A stretch of 64,000 nt of DNA from Neoarius graeffei. Its lineage: Eukaryota > Chordata > Actinopteri > Siluriformes > Ariidae. How positions within the stretch are numbered: the stretch's first letter is position 1; each line of letters begins with the position of its first letter. The position numbers and the translations under genes are program-made. The DNA is taken from positions 5,954,001 through 6,018,000 of the forward strand of contig NC_083587.1 of assembly GCF_027579695.1 (NCBI RefSeq). Direction: 5' to 3'. Of the stretch, positions 37,325 to 49,127 are shown one piece after another. Below the pieces are notes generated by a model. That model searched no databases and was not told the origin of the DNA. It saw only the letters and a list, made by a program, of their open reading frames with translations.

Positions 37325-38460
37325 TGGTGTTTATGAGGTAAAGGAGTAGATCTGGAGGGTCCTCAGACATAGAGTGTTTTGGTAAACTGGGATGTATGGA
37401 TGCTGTCAGTCCCCACTCGCTTGCTCACTTGAGTTTGTTGACGGTGTAGTGGCTGGCTGCTTTATGTCCCGGGGCTCCCTCATGCCTGTGTTACCTTCTG
37501 GCTCTCTCCTTTTAGTTATGCTGTCATAGTTAGTTGCCGGAGTCCCTGCTTGTACTCGGTGCAATATGTATACTGTTCTTACTTATTCAGGTGACATTGG
37601 GCATACCTAACCACCTGTGTTTTCTTTCTCTCCCCCCCACCCCAAATCTGTCCCTCTGAGTTACATGGAGTCAACAGGAAATCTTTTGGTGGAGACGGTG
37701 GGGACCTCGACTGGCTATCGTAGCCTGCAGGGAATCGGCCGTCAGACATTCTGTCGCATGTCCCAGACCCAGTGAAATGTAACTGAATTGTCTTGGCCAG
37801 GCCTAAGGGTCCCATCTGCATCTCATCATTGCTGAGGAGTGTGCTCCCATCACCCAATCAAGCATCCAGCCAGAGCAGGTCATGATATATTTTTTACCAT
37901 ATTAACATGCCATTGTGTGTTATGCCTGATGTAAAGACTCTCGTCTCTGCGAGCCTACCACACAGATTTAATACTTGTCATTTTTAGGGCATACCTAACA
38001 ACGTGTTTTCTTTCTCTCTCTCTCTTCCCCCCCCCCCATCTGTCCCTCTGAGTTACATGTTGATCCTGGGATTGAGATGCTGGCCTCTTCTGCCCCTCGG
38101 ACCTGCTTGATCCATCCTGGTGCCCTGTGTCTGGTCGGAGTTTTATCGCCCCACTCCTGTGAAGGACGGCCCCATGAGGACAGTTGAGGGTTATACCTGT
38201 TAAAACTGTTAATATTATAGTCAGGCTGTCTGTTGTTGCCCAAATGAGGATGGGTTCCCTTTTGAGTCTGGTTCCTCTCGAGGTTTCTTCCTCATGTCGT
38301 CTGAGGGAGTTTTTCCTTGCCACCGTCGCCACAGGCTTGCTCATTGGGGATAGATTAGGGATAAAATTAGCTCATGTTTTAAGTCATTCAAATTCTGTAA
38401 AGCTGCTTTGCGACAATGTTTATTGTTAAAAGCGCTGTACAAATAAACTTGATTTGATTT
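37325..38460 (+). repeat. L2-A 3' UTR
   Basis: About 1.1 kb without ORFs. It repeats a phrase at 37590-37650 and 37985-38055 (GGGCATACCTAACCACCTGTG / GGGCATACCTAACAACGTGT, each followed by CTTTCTCTC and CATCTGTCCCTCTGAGTTAC), an internal direct duplication about 400 bp apart. The last 400 bp also appear at 1772-2330. Confidence 0.75.
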
Positions 38461-39803
38461 AACATCACAAATCTGGCTCCAGACTCCCTTGGGATTTTTC
38501 CAGACGTGTTTTGTTATTTTATTTTTTTTCTGCTGTAGACAGATGGCCTTGTGCAAAATTACCCTTCTGGATGGGTGTGTAAAGGGACATACTTTCATAA
38601 AAAAAAAAAAGAAAGAAATTGGTCCAGGATATGCACTTTAAAATGTACAAAATTTTCTTACAGGGGAGCCTGCCCCCAGACCCTGCAGAGCGAGGTTCAC
38701 TGACCATAGTTTCACAAAATCCTGTGGGAAACACCATTATTCTGCCTATGCAGTTTTTAATTAATTAATTAATTTATTTATTTATTTTTTAACTGTTACT
38801 GGAACATCTCCCTGTTCTTTTGCAGGTTAGGGTGGCTGTGGAAGAACTCACTCTCTCAACTCAAAACGTAAAAGTAGGTGACCGTGATTATGCAACATAC
38901 CCAAGCAAGCATGGTGATGGGTAGTGATCTAACGTGGCGAGTGTGTTGCGAGACAAAGATCTCAGCTTCCCATGTAAGATTTTGTGGTCTGTACATCTCA
39001 TGGACTGAGGTGAAGTCGTTTTATTTTACTACAAGATGCATGCCTATCAAAATTTTGGCCAGAAGTGATCAATTACAGCAGGATTCTCTGTCATGGTGGG
39101 TCATTGCTCTTTAGTCCCTAATGCTCTCCAGCCCCTAATCCTCTCCAAGCTTAAACATTAACAGTCCTGTGGTAAGATGACTGGCGGATGAGTCAATGAA
39201 AGAGGCAGAAACTGTTTTCCAATAAAAGTGCACCTTTTAACTGTCTTTTTTAAAATAATTTTTCTTGAAAAGGTGCAAATATAAACAGTGCAATAACAAA
39301 AAATGTCAGGAAAAAAAAGGCAAAATAAAAACAATACAAAACAAAAATAGCCATAAAGTTGCTAGGCTATGCTCCTAAAGAACCTTGCACAAACTTTTCA
39401 CCACCTTAGACATACCTTACTGAGGCTATGAGCCCTAATACAGCCTAAAGCTAGCTGTAACCCCTCCAAACTGGCTTACACCATTCACAATAATCAATGA
39501 ACTCAATGTCAACAAAATTCTCACAAAATAATGACTCAAATAAGAAAACAAAAACAAGAAAATCATTTTCATTCATTCAAAACATTTCTGTACAGTTACA
39601 GAAATGGCTGTAATATGCTAAATATTGTAATGGCTGTAAATATGTAAAATATGGCTATTTTTTAGAAGAGGAAAATACCCCTTCTAAAAATGGACCATTC
39701 CCTCAGTTCCCCGCCAAACACGCCTATTTACAGTGAATGTTATGGTCCTTCGGTTTCCCCCCGGAACCAGGAAGTGGATGCTGGAATGAACGTGAATGAA
39801 CTG
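38461..39803. other. Intron segment, no gene recognised
   Basis: AT-rich with a TTAA/TTTA tract at about 38760-38790 and an A-rich stretch at 39240-39350. The sequence CTTTTGCAGGTTAGGGTGGC at 38817 looks like a splice acceptor, but no continued coding sequence is recognised. Confidence 0.35.
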
Positions 39804-41863
39804 TGTAGAACTTTGCGCGGGTGGGTGGAGCACAGAAGTACGGCAGGCCAGAACTGAGTTTTCAAAAACTCTATTATACCACTTTTCAGCATATTCACTC
39901 TCCCAGACACTCAGACACACGCGCACACACACATCAGCCATCTGGTTGGGGAGAGAGCTCTCTTCCTCTGCTCTCCTTATAGCCCAGGAGTAATAGGGTT
40001 ATACCCGGAACAAATTAGTAACAAGCTGAAAATTTCAGAATATGTTCAGAATACCTTTAGGATTAACATACTAAAAGTCCCCGGAAATCCCCCTTGTGCT
40101 CTCTGAGAAATTCAAGATGGTGTCCAAAATGGCCGCCAAATGGAAATCTGCCCATATCTCAGGCCCAAAACAAAATATTAATGCAATTAAAAGGTCAGAA
40201 TATATGTTTTGTAGGGTAGGAGAGTAAATTCCAACATGTGTGTATTAATTACATTGTGTATTAACATTATATAATAACAATGTACACATTATTATAACAT
40301 TTACACATTATTATAACATAACAGTCATTTTTAAAAGGTCATGCTGAGTTTAGTCATTTTTTGTCCGAACACACTGGCATTGCTAGTAGTAAAGACTGGC
40401 GCTAGAAACTCAAAGATTAATTTTTTTCCACCCTTAAACATATATATATTTGTGTATAATGTGTTCGCTTGCCATGTCTGGTTAGATTGTCATATTTTTG
40501 GCACTGGGAGTTTCACTAAAACCAAAAACATCATGAACTCCAAAACATTACCTTAACAATTTATTTACATATATTGTTCATTATAACAAGAAGCTAATCC
40601 AACACAATAAATCATGGCGACTGAGTGTTCCTCAAATAATGAACCTATTTACAAGAAGACAACTGGTCATTGTTCTATAACTTTCAACTTCAACAATCAA
40701 TAATAATTACAGACTTATAATTGTAAATCTATACATGTGCTATTTAATGTACACTACCGATTATAGAGTGTGGATCCATTGGTTACTCGTTCACTCCGTA
40801 TCATCCTATTCTGTTCACAAAACAAACACAATTACTAGGGGTTGGAGCACTTATTTTCATTAATATTAATTAAAGTAAATTGGTGGTGTAAAATGAAAAA
40901 TGGCATGTTAAAAGGTCATGCTGAGTTCAGTCATTTTTAAAAGGTCATGCTGAGTTTAGTCATTTTTTGTCCGAACACACTGGCATTGCTAGTAGTAAAG
41001 ACTGGCGCTAGAAACTCAAAGATTAATTTTTTTCCACCCTTAAACAAGCTTGAATAAATTCCCTACTTCATTGATGGTACAATAAAGGTCCAAGCATTAC
41101 AACTGAGGCACTGAGAAGTGTTTAAGTCTACTCATTCTTTATAAGCAAGAGCTTTTATTGAGGCAGACCTTTTTGTCATGAAAGTCGCCGGAATGTTGAA
41201 GAAGTGTACTGAAACAGCTTGCCATTGTAGTTTTAGAAGATAGAGTTCTCAAATTTAATTTCCCTTTAATATTTTATCAAAGCTTAAAGATGCACTAAAT
41301 ATTAAGGAAATTGATGTCTAATTGTTGTCTTACGTTATGTTCATGTATGTAGGTAGCCTACTAAGCTAATCTGTCAATCATGTCAACCATCAAATTCCAT
41401 GTAATTTCCACATTAATGACCTTGTAATCTTGGTTAATTTTAATTTTAACAGTGTGACAATGGTGAATTTGCATTGCTTGTATGAGAGAACATATAATTT
41501 AACATTTTAATTGAATTTATATTATGTTTTATCCCTGAGATATTGAAAAATCTCCAATCGGCGGCCATTTTGGACGCCATCTTGAATTTCTCAGAGAGCA
41601 CAAGGTGGATTCCCGGGGACTTTTAGTATGTTATTCCTAAGGGTATTCTGAACATATTCTGAAAAATTCAGCTTGTTACTAATTTGTTCCAGGTTGGACT
41701 CAATTTTGAGCTAATGTTCTTAGGCTATTATATAGGGCGTGGTCGCTGGGAAGACACACAAACACAGGTTAATTAACATCAAGTGTAGTGATTCTGTCAC
41801 TTACCTTCCCTGACTCCGCCCTCTGGTCACAGACCGACGCTTGACCATGCCCCCGCCGCCACA
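39804..41863 (-). repeat. LTR of gypsy copy 2 (309 bp when the inserted element is discounted)
   Basis: On the plus strand it runs from TGTAGAACTTTGCGCGG (39804) to the complement of TGTGGCGGCGGG (41863). The total of 2060 bp minus the inserted 1748-bp element and its 3-bp duplication leaves 309 bp, against 311 bp for the LTR at 779-1089. This arithmetic supports both the LTR edges and the inserted element's edges. Confidence 0.88.
39980..41727. mobile_element. 1.75-kb TIR element in a gypsy LTR, TTA duplication (Harbinger-like)
   Basis: The ends TAGCCCAGGAGTAATAG and the complement TAGCCTAAGAACATTAG extend into about 190-bp imperfect TIRs. The most conserved core is GGAACAAATTAGTAACAAGC (40009) with its complement ending at 41690. 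TTA flanks both sides (39977-39979, 41728-41730). The target was the LTR TATA box, CCCTATA-TAAGGAGAG, as the intact LTR at 904-918 shows. A 3-bp TWA target suggests the PIF/Harbinger group. No transposase is present. A block of about 115 bp (40325-40438) is directly repeated at 40930-41044. Confidence 0.85.
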
Positions 41864-43484
41864 TACCCCCACCGCCCAACTCAGGCCAGGCAGCCGTCCG
41901 GCCTGCAGCCGACTCCCCCCGATGGGAGAGGAAGTCCGCCACGACCATCTGTGCCCCCGGCCTGTGGATCACCTTGAAGTTAAAGGGCTGGAGTGCCAGA
42001 TACCAACGGGTGATCCGAGCGTTGGCATCCTTCATGCGGTGGAGCCACTGGAGGGGCGCGTGGTCCGAACAGAGGGTGAAAGGGTGTCCAAGCAGGTAGT
42101 AGCGGAGGGCGAGGACCGCCCACTTGATGGCTAGGCACTCCTTCTTGATTGTGCTGTAGCGCCCCTCACGCACTGACAGCTTCCTGCTGATATACAGCAC
42201 GGGACAATCCTCCCCCTCCACCTCCTAGGACAAAACCGCCCCCAGCCCTCTGTCCGACGCGTCTGTCTGCAACATAAAGGGAAGAGAAAAGTCAGGGGAG
42301 TGTAACAGTGGCTCCCCACACAGTGCAGCCTTCACCTCAGAGAAAGCCCGCTGTCATTGCTCCGTCCACTGGACCGGATCTGGTGCCCCCTTTTTAGTGA
42401 GATCAGTCAGCGGGCTGGTGACGTCCGAATAATTAGGTATAAACCTACGATAGTAGCCAGCCAGCCCCAGGAACTGTCTCACCCCCTTTTTGGTCTTGGG
42501 CCTCGGGCAGGCCGCAATCGCTGCTGTCTTATTAATTTGGGGACGCACCTGCCCATTGCCCAAGTGGAAGCCCAGATACAAGTACTTCCACCCGCCCAAT
42601 CGCACACTTCTTCGGGTTGGCCGCGAGACCTGCTCGCCTCAGCGACCCAAGGACGGCCCTCAGATGTTACAAATGCCGCTGTCAGTCATTACTATAGATT
42701 ATAATGTCATCCAAGTATGCGGCCGCGTAGGTGGCATGGGGGTGGAGGACCCTATCCATAAGCTGCTGGAATGTAGCGGGCGACCCAAACAGTCCAAAAG
42801 GAAGTGTGACAAATTGGTGTAAGCCAAATGGTGTGGAAAACGCCGTTTTTTCTCGGGATAATGGAGTCAAGGGGATCTGCCAATAACCCTTTGTCAGATC
42901 CAGTATCGAATAAAAGCGAGCCGTGCCTAGTCGATCCAGCCATGGGATTAAAGTGAGCCGCTTGGAATACCAATTCCCGGCGGCTCTTTGGAATCAAAAG
43001 CTGTGAGACCATCTCCTTAGTCTGAGTGTCCTGCATCACTCGGTATAATCTCTCTCTCATAATGGAGAAATAGGGGAAGGACGGGGTGGCATTTGGCTGG
43101 AGCGTTTGACCATCAATTACTCTCACTTGGTCAAATGCATGCCGCAGAGTCTCGTCTCGCGACTGTTCTAACGGGAAATTCATGAGGGATTCCCCAAGAG
43201 AGGGAGGAGGAGCCTGCTGCTCCTCGCTCTGACACGGAGATGACGTAGACGGCTCTGTGACAGCTGCTCCCGCCAATGCCACACCGGGACCTCCCCGTGC
43301 TGAACTACGGCAGGACCCACTCTTCACTAAATGAGTCATTAATTCCCCAAATCCTGACCAATCAGTCCCCAAAATTATCGAGTGGGTAAGGCGAGGATTA
43401 ACCGCCGCCTTTACACGAAATTTCTCCCCTCGAATATTGCTGGAGCACAACTCTGCCTTTAGATCTGAAAACAATCTCTACAGC

Positions 43485-44235
43485 ACTGCCAGGACGGTGC
43501 ACTCTCAAGAGAGCCATCAGGAGGGCCAAGGCAGACTACAGGCAGAGGATAGAGGGATACTTCAGTGGTGGAGACCCACAGCAGACATGGTGAGGTTCTG
43601 AATGCCTTTCTAAGTACAAAGGCAGAGATGATATAACAACAAGCAGCAGCGATTCTCTTGAAGGGGAGATGAATCATTTCTTTGCTCGATTTGAGGTGGG
43701 TGATGCAGAGACTAGGAAGAAGCTGATACCAACAGCGGTCAGCCGGACACTGAATGTCAACACTGATGATGTCAGGAGAGTGCTCTGTGGTGTGAACACC
43801 AGGAAAGCTGCTGGTCCTGACAGTATACTAGGGAGAGCACTCAGAGACTGCACAGACCAACTGGCAGAGGTATTATGTAAAATCTTTAATCTCTCCTGTC
43901 TCTATGCACTGTCCCAAAATGTCTGAAGTCTGCCACTATTGTGCCCATACCTAAGAAGACATATACTGTATTAGCAGCCTAAATAACTTCAGACCAGCTG
44001 CTCTTACCCCCACTGTTATGAAGTGTTTTGAGAAGCTGGTCTTGAGTTATATCAAAGCAGCTCTCCCACCCACCCTGGACAAGCACCAGTTCGCATATAG
44101 AGCAAACAGGTCAACAGAAGATGCCATTAGTACAGCACTACATACCAATCTGTTCCATCTGGAACACCCTAAAACATATGCGAGGATGCCATTTCTGGAC
44201 TTTAGCTCAGCATTTAACATGATCTTTTTTCACTG
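43485..44235 (+). repeat. L2-like LINE fragment, family C (RT N-terminal part)
   Basis: Decayed plus-strand LINE: IRRAKADYRQRIEGYFSGGD (about 43520), [12 protein letters not shown] (43669), [11 protein letters not shown] (about 43793), TVMKCFEKLVLSYIKAALPP (about 44010), FAYRANRSTEDAISTALHTN (about 44090), and motif A remnant FLDFSSAFNMI (about 44195). It ends at about 44235 where another copy of the same group begins. Confidence 0.75.
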
Positions 44236-46473
44236 TTATACAAGCGAGATGGCGGCACGCACAGACACTGCGGCTCTCAGCTCTCCGTCAATGTGTAATG
44301 CACTAGTATTGTTTGTATGTGTAGTGTGCTTTAGAACATGGTGTCATGCCACATACGTCTACAGTCGCACAGAACTCCTGAACATTGGACTACGATGCCA
44401 GATTGCAGTCACGAGCGATTTCCAGCAGACCCACAATATTCTGCTGGACATAGCAAGAGCTCCAGCGTCTCCGTGGACTGTTGTCGGCCCCTACAAGTGG
44501 CGCAGGCGGCAGAGGGAGTGCAAGCAGAAGCGGAGTTGCCGAGCAGGCCTGCTAACCAGGCTAAGGAAGTAGCCATTCAAACCCCCATTACCCAGCATCT
44601 TCTCGACCAATGCAAGATCCTTCATTTACAAGATCGACGAGCTGGAATTATATCTTGCAGTAAACCCCTCTGTTCGTGATTGTTGTGTGCTGATCATCAC
44701 GGAAACCTGGCTACATCAACTGATCCTGGATACTACAGTACAGCTAGTGGGCCGTACCGCTCATCGCTACGACAGAAACAGAGACTCCGGTAAGAGCAGA
44801 GGAGGGGGACTGTGTGTATATGTTCACAATGACTGGTGTACAAACAGTAAGATCACACACACCCATTGCTCTCCTGACATAGAAGCAGTGACAGTCGTTT
44901 GCAGACCTTTTTATCTGCCCAGAGAGCTGACAGTGGTACTCATTACTGCTGTTTATATTCCACCAAATGCTAACGTTAGCATAGCTCTCACCCACCTACA
45001 TGACATTGTTAATAGACAGTAGCAAGTTCATCCTGAGGGAGTACAAATCATTTGCTGGGGATTTTAATCAAGCATGCTTAAAGAAAGACTGTCCTTCCCA
45101 AATTTGTACAGTATGTACAGTGCTCCACCAGAGGGATTAACACACTGGACCACGTCTATTCTAATCTGAAGCATGCTTACAGAGCAGTCCCCCTCCCACA
45201 TCTGGGTCTGTCTGACCATCTGTCACTGCTCCTCATCCCTGCATACACTCCCCTCAGGAAGAAAACTAAGCCGGTCATAAAGACTGTAAAAACCTGGCTG
45301 GAGGGTGCACTCTCCAAGCTGCAGAACTGCTTCGCTGTCACAGAATGGGATACCCTTGAACAACAGGACTTACAGGGCTTTACTGACACTGTTCTGTCTT
45401 ACATCAAGTTTTGTACGGATAATGTCACGGTGAACAAGCACATTCGTGTTTATCCAAACAGAAAACCCTGGATGACAAGCGAAGTTCAGTCACTCCTGAG
45501 GGCCCGTAACTCTGCCTTCAGGACAGGTGACAAGGCCCTGTACAGCACGGTGAGAGCAGATTTAAGGAAGGGCATTAAAAGTGCAAAGGAGGCCTACAAA
45601 AGGAAGATGGAGGACCATCTGTCAAACAACAACCCACGTCAAGTGTGGCAGGGACTAAAACACCTTACAAACTATAAAAACACCTCTGTGACCATCAGTG
45701 CCAACGCCTCACTGGCAGAGGAATTAAACCATTTCTTTGCCCGCTTTGAGGCAATGAGGCCTCACACAGTCACACACCCCTCACAGGCCGCAAGCTCACA
45801 CACACTCTCCAGGAACATCAAGTGAGGCATATGTTCAGATCTGTGAACACAAGGAAAGCTGCTGGACCAGATGGAGTACCTGGTGAAGTACTCAAATTCT
45901 GTGCTTACCAGCTCTCAGCAGTCTTCACGAAGATCTTTAATCTCTCCCTGACACACGCCACTGTCCCACCTTGTCTCAAGTTGGCTACTATAATCCCCAT
46001 CACCAAAAACTCAACCACCAGCAATCTCAGTGATTACAGACCCATTGCCTTGACACCAGTAGTCGCTAAATGCTTTGACTGACTAAGGTCACATCACATT
46101 AAAGACTGCCTCCCTCCTGCCTTTGATCCATATCAATTTCACATACAGAGCAAACCAATCTACTGATGATGCCATTTCCACAGCCCTCCACACTGCTCTG
46201 AGCCACCTGGAACAGCCGGGGACCACCGTAAGGATGCTCTTCGTCGATTACAGCTCAGCTTTTAATACCATCATCCCTGACATCCTTGTAGACAAGCTGG
46301 CTGCCTTGGACTTTCCCCCAGCCACTTGTGCCTGGATCAAAGACTTTCTTACAAACCGCCCACAGACTGTCAAGATTGGTACCCACAGCTCCTCCACCCT
46401 CATGCTTGGCACTGACTCTCCACAAGACTGTGTGCTGAGCCCTCTTCTGTATACCATCTACACCCATGACTGT

Positions 46474-46757
46474 TGTAGCAGTTCCTGATGTGGGTGGAGC
46501 ACAGAAGCACGGCAGGTGAGAGTTGATGTTCACACACAAACTTTATTGAGCTTTTCAGCTTTCACTTACTCACTCAACACGCACACATGTTGTGGTTGGG
46601 AGGGAGCCCCTTTTCTCTGCTCTCTCCTTTTATACTCTATCTCTGTAAAAAACACACACACATTAATTGACAGCAGGTGGAATGACTTAGCCACTTAACT
46701 TCCCCGACCCCGCCCTCCATTCACAGACTGCTGCTTGGCCACACCCCCGCTGCCACA
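46474..46757 (-). repeat. 3' LTR of gypsy copy 3
   Basis: 284 bp, from the complement of TGTGGCAGCGGGGGTGTGG (46757) to the complement of GGAACTGCTACA (46474). It contains TATAAAAG and AATAAAG on the minus strand. Confidence 0.88.
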
Positions 46758-48767
46758 TACCCACACCGCCCAACTCAGGCTGGGGAACTGTCCGGCCTGA
46801 AGCTGACTCCCCCTCCGACGGGACAGGACGTCTGCCACCACCATCTGTGCCCCCGGCCTGTGGATCACCGCGAACTTAAATGGCTGGAGGGCGAGATACC
46901 AACGGGTGATCCGCGCATTGGCTGTGTGATTTGCTAATCGGCATTCACAGCACACCGCACACACCCGACGGACATCCCTGTGAATCCCTGGCCAATAGAA
47001 CTGGGCCATTATTCGGGCTAGTGTTTTATCTTGCCCCAAGTGTCCAGCCATGGGATTAAAGTGAGCCGCATGGAATAGGAGTTCCCTACGGCTCTCTGGG
47101 ATTAACAACTGGGTCACTCGTTCACTAGTTTGAGTGTCCTGCGTCACTCGGTACAATCTATCTTAAATAACAGTAAAATAAGGGAAGGTCGGTGCCGCAC
47201 TTGGCTGAAGAGTTTGACCATCAATTACTCTCACTTGGTCAAACGCATGCCGCAGAGTCTTGTCTCGCAACTGCTCTAATGGGAAATCCCCAAGGGAATC
47301 CCTGAGAGAGGGAGGAGGAGCGGGCTGCTCCTCACTCTGATGCGGTGTTGATGTAGACAGCTCTGTGACAGCTTCTCCAGTCAATGCCGCACCAGGATCT
47401 TCCCATGACCTACTAGTGCAGAACCCACTACGTGTTAAATATTCCATCAGTTTTTAAACCCTGGCTAATCAGTACCCAAAATCAACGAGTGGGTGAGACG
47501 AGGACTAACCGCCGCCTTTATGCATTTGGCCCCGGAATAGAATACGGACAGAGACTAAGGGATAATTGTGAACATCCCCATGCACACACAACACCTTCAC
47601 CGCTTGTACTCTCCCCAGTGCCTCACCTTGCACCAGGAGTTGGTGAATTGAGGTCTGATTACAACCGGAATCCACCAAAGTGTGATATGTATCCCCTTGA
47701 ACACTTGCTCGTATGCGATACGTTCAGGCCCGATCGGGGGTAGTTTCTGGCACGTCGGGGATCCGGATTACAGCTCCCACCTCCCTTGCGGAGCTCTGAC
47801 TCTGGAGATGCTCCAATTCCCCGCCGCGCCAGCACACCGGCCCAGGCTTTCCCTCTGCACTGGTGTTATGGGTGTCACTCACCTGAGGTGGAGACCACAC
47901 AGACATGGAAGAGGGAGATGGGAGGACACCACGGGTGCAATGGGCTGGCTGGGGAGGAGCTAGCCACAGCCTCCATGGCAGGGGAACGGGGTGGGGAGGG
48001 GGGACAAGAGGGAGAGAGAAGAGAAGCAAGGAGAGGCACCTTGTCTGCCTGTCGTTGGAGCCGCCTCCAGATGGTCCCCCACCAGCTCGATGGCTCATTC
48101 CAGCGACGCCGGGCGATGACACTGGACCCATTCCGCTGTTCCTTCCGGAAGTCAAGAGATAAACTGTTCCAGTGCCACCAGATCGATGATCTCGTCAGCG
48201 TCGCGGTCTTCCGCCCTCAGCCACCACCGGCAGGCATCCCGGAGTTGCTGGCCAAATGCAAACGGCTGGCTGACCTCCAATGCCAGCGTCCAGAAGCGCT
48301 GGCGATGTTGTTCCGGGGAACGGCCGACCCGCTGTAGGATGACTTTGCTCAGGTCAGCATACATCAGTCAGCTGTCAGCAGGGAGCTGCTTGTGCTGCGA
48401 GCTGCGCCTTGCCAGTCAGGAGTGGGAGGAGGCGTGCCGTGCACTGCTCCAGCGGCCACCCCCACGCCTCGGCTGCTTGCTCGAAGAGGGCGAGGAACAC
48501 TTCTGGATCATCCTGCAGTCCCATCTTCGTGAGGGTGCCGGCAGCGGTGGTCGATGCCCCTGCTGATGCGAGCAGGTGCCAGAATGCCTGGCGATCTTCC
48601 TGCTGGGCCAGCATCAAGGCTTCGAAGCGTTGCTCTTGTTCCTTTTGGAGGGTGATCAGCGCTTGATGCTGGTTCTACTGGGCGGTAGCAAGGGCAAGGA
48701 TGAGTGCTTCGAATGGGGAGGACTCCATGGGGTGGTTCCCTTCTGTGCTCCCAGGTTTCGGCACCAC
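46758..48767 (-). pseudogene. Gypsy copy 3 gag-pol remnants
   Basis: Minus-strand pieces: gag start at 48620-48375 (LTKMGLQDDPEVFLALFEQA, LEQCTARLLPLLTGKAQL), continuing 48364-48152 (GRSPEQHRQRFWTLALEV, FGQQLRDACRWWLRAEDRDA). This resembles the SCAN domain, which is thought to derive from Gmr1-like gag. A low-identity stretch rich in Gly/Arg codons runs 48150-47560. Protease-linker to integrase start is at 47447-46930 (DKTLRHAFDQVRVIDGQTL, HFNPMAGHLGQDKTLARI, FYWPGIHRDVRRVCAVCCEC: an HHCC finger), fused by deletion to the RNase H tail. No intact protein remains. Confidence 0.8.
48748..48767 (-). other. Primer-binding-site-like sequence of gypsy copy 3
   Basis: Directly downstream of the 5' LTR on the minus strand the sequence is GTGGTGCCGAAACCTGGGAG. 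The TGG start, next to the LTR, is expected for a tRNA primer site. I do not name the tRNA. Confidence 0.5.
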
Positions 48768-48978
48768 TGTAGCAGTTCCTGATGTGGGTGCAGCACAAAA
48801 GCACGGCAGGTGAGAGTTGATGCTCACACACAAACACTTTATTGAGCTTTTCAGCTTTCACTCACTCACTCACTCACTCACTCACTCACTCACTCAACAT
48901 GCACACATGCGTTGTGGTCAGGAGGGAGCCCCTTTTCTCTGCTCTCTCACTCCTTTTATGCTCCATCCCTGTAACACA

Positions 48979-49032
<54 letters not shown>

Positions 49033-49127
49033 TATTAATTGATAGCAGGTGGAATGACAGCCATTTACCTTCCCTGACCCCGCCCTCCGTTCACAGATTG
49101 CTGCTTGGCCACGCCCCCGCTGCCACA
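48768..49127 (-). repeat. 5' LTR of gypsy copy 3, expanded by microsatellites
   Basis: At 360 bp it is 76 bp longer than its partner at 46474. The excess is explained by a (CACT)n run at about 48859-48897 and a (CA)n run at about 48976-49030. The rest is nearly identical between the two LTRs, so the insertion is fairly young. Confidence 0.88.

Larger units (their letters stand above)
33650..38460 (+). mobile_element. L2-like LINE, family A, 4.8 kb
   Basis: The partial ORF1 (33740-34250) is followed by ORF2 (34347-37320) and a long 3' UTR ending GTACAAATAAACTTGATTTG at about 38460. The 5' end is truncated in ORF1 and its exact position is unclear. Copies of the same family lie at 1090-4330, 1772-2330 and 61880-63210. 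It is inactive because of a 1-bp frameshift and a nonsense codon. Confidence 0.88.
39804..43480 (-). mobile_element. Gmr1-like gypsy copy 2, 5'-truncated, minus strand
   Basis: Read on the minus strand: protease end (SIILGTDWSGFGE, about 43380), Gln/Pro/Ser linker, integrase N-terminal region (DETLRHAFDQVRVIDG, MRERLYRVMQDTQT, AAHFNPMAG), then a jump at about 42930 into RT (TPFGLHQFVTLPFGL, YLDDIIIY), RNase H (42220-41870) and the LTR. Integrase before RT is the Gmr1 order. Most of integrase and RT is deleted, and frames are broken at about 42220 and 42605-42680. The 3' LTR (39804-41863) is split by a TIR element. The other end abuts an L2 fragment at about 43480. Confidence 0.85.
46474..49127 (-). 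mobile_element. Gmr1-like gypsy copy 3 with both LTRs and 5-bp TSD
   Basis: A 2654-bp deleted copy. LTRs lie at 46474-46757 and 48768-49127, and ACTGT flanks it (46469-46473, 49128-49132). On the minus strand the order is LTR, PBS-like site, gag with a SCAN-like capsid segment (48620-48150), protease/linker (47447-47163), integrase zinc-binding region (about 47156-46925), a deletion junction, the RNase H tail (NARITRWYLALQPFKF), LTR. The order confirms integrase before RNase H. It inserted into the RT of a family C LINE. Confidence 0.9.

Noticed and set aside
47905-48337. Plus-strand open frames in GC-rich DNA
   Set aside because: They are antisense to gag of the Gmr1-like element and have no domain of their own.
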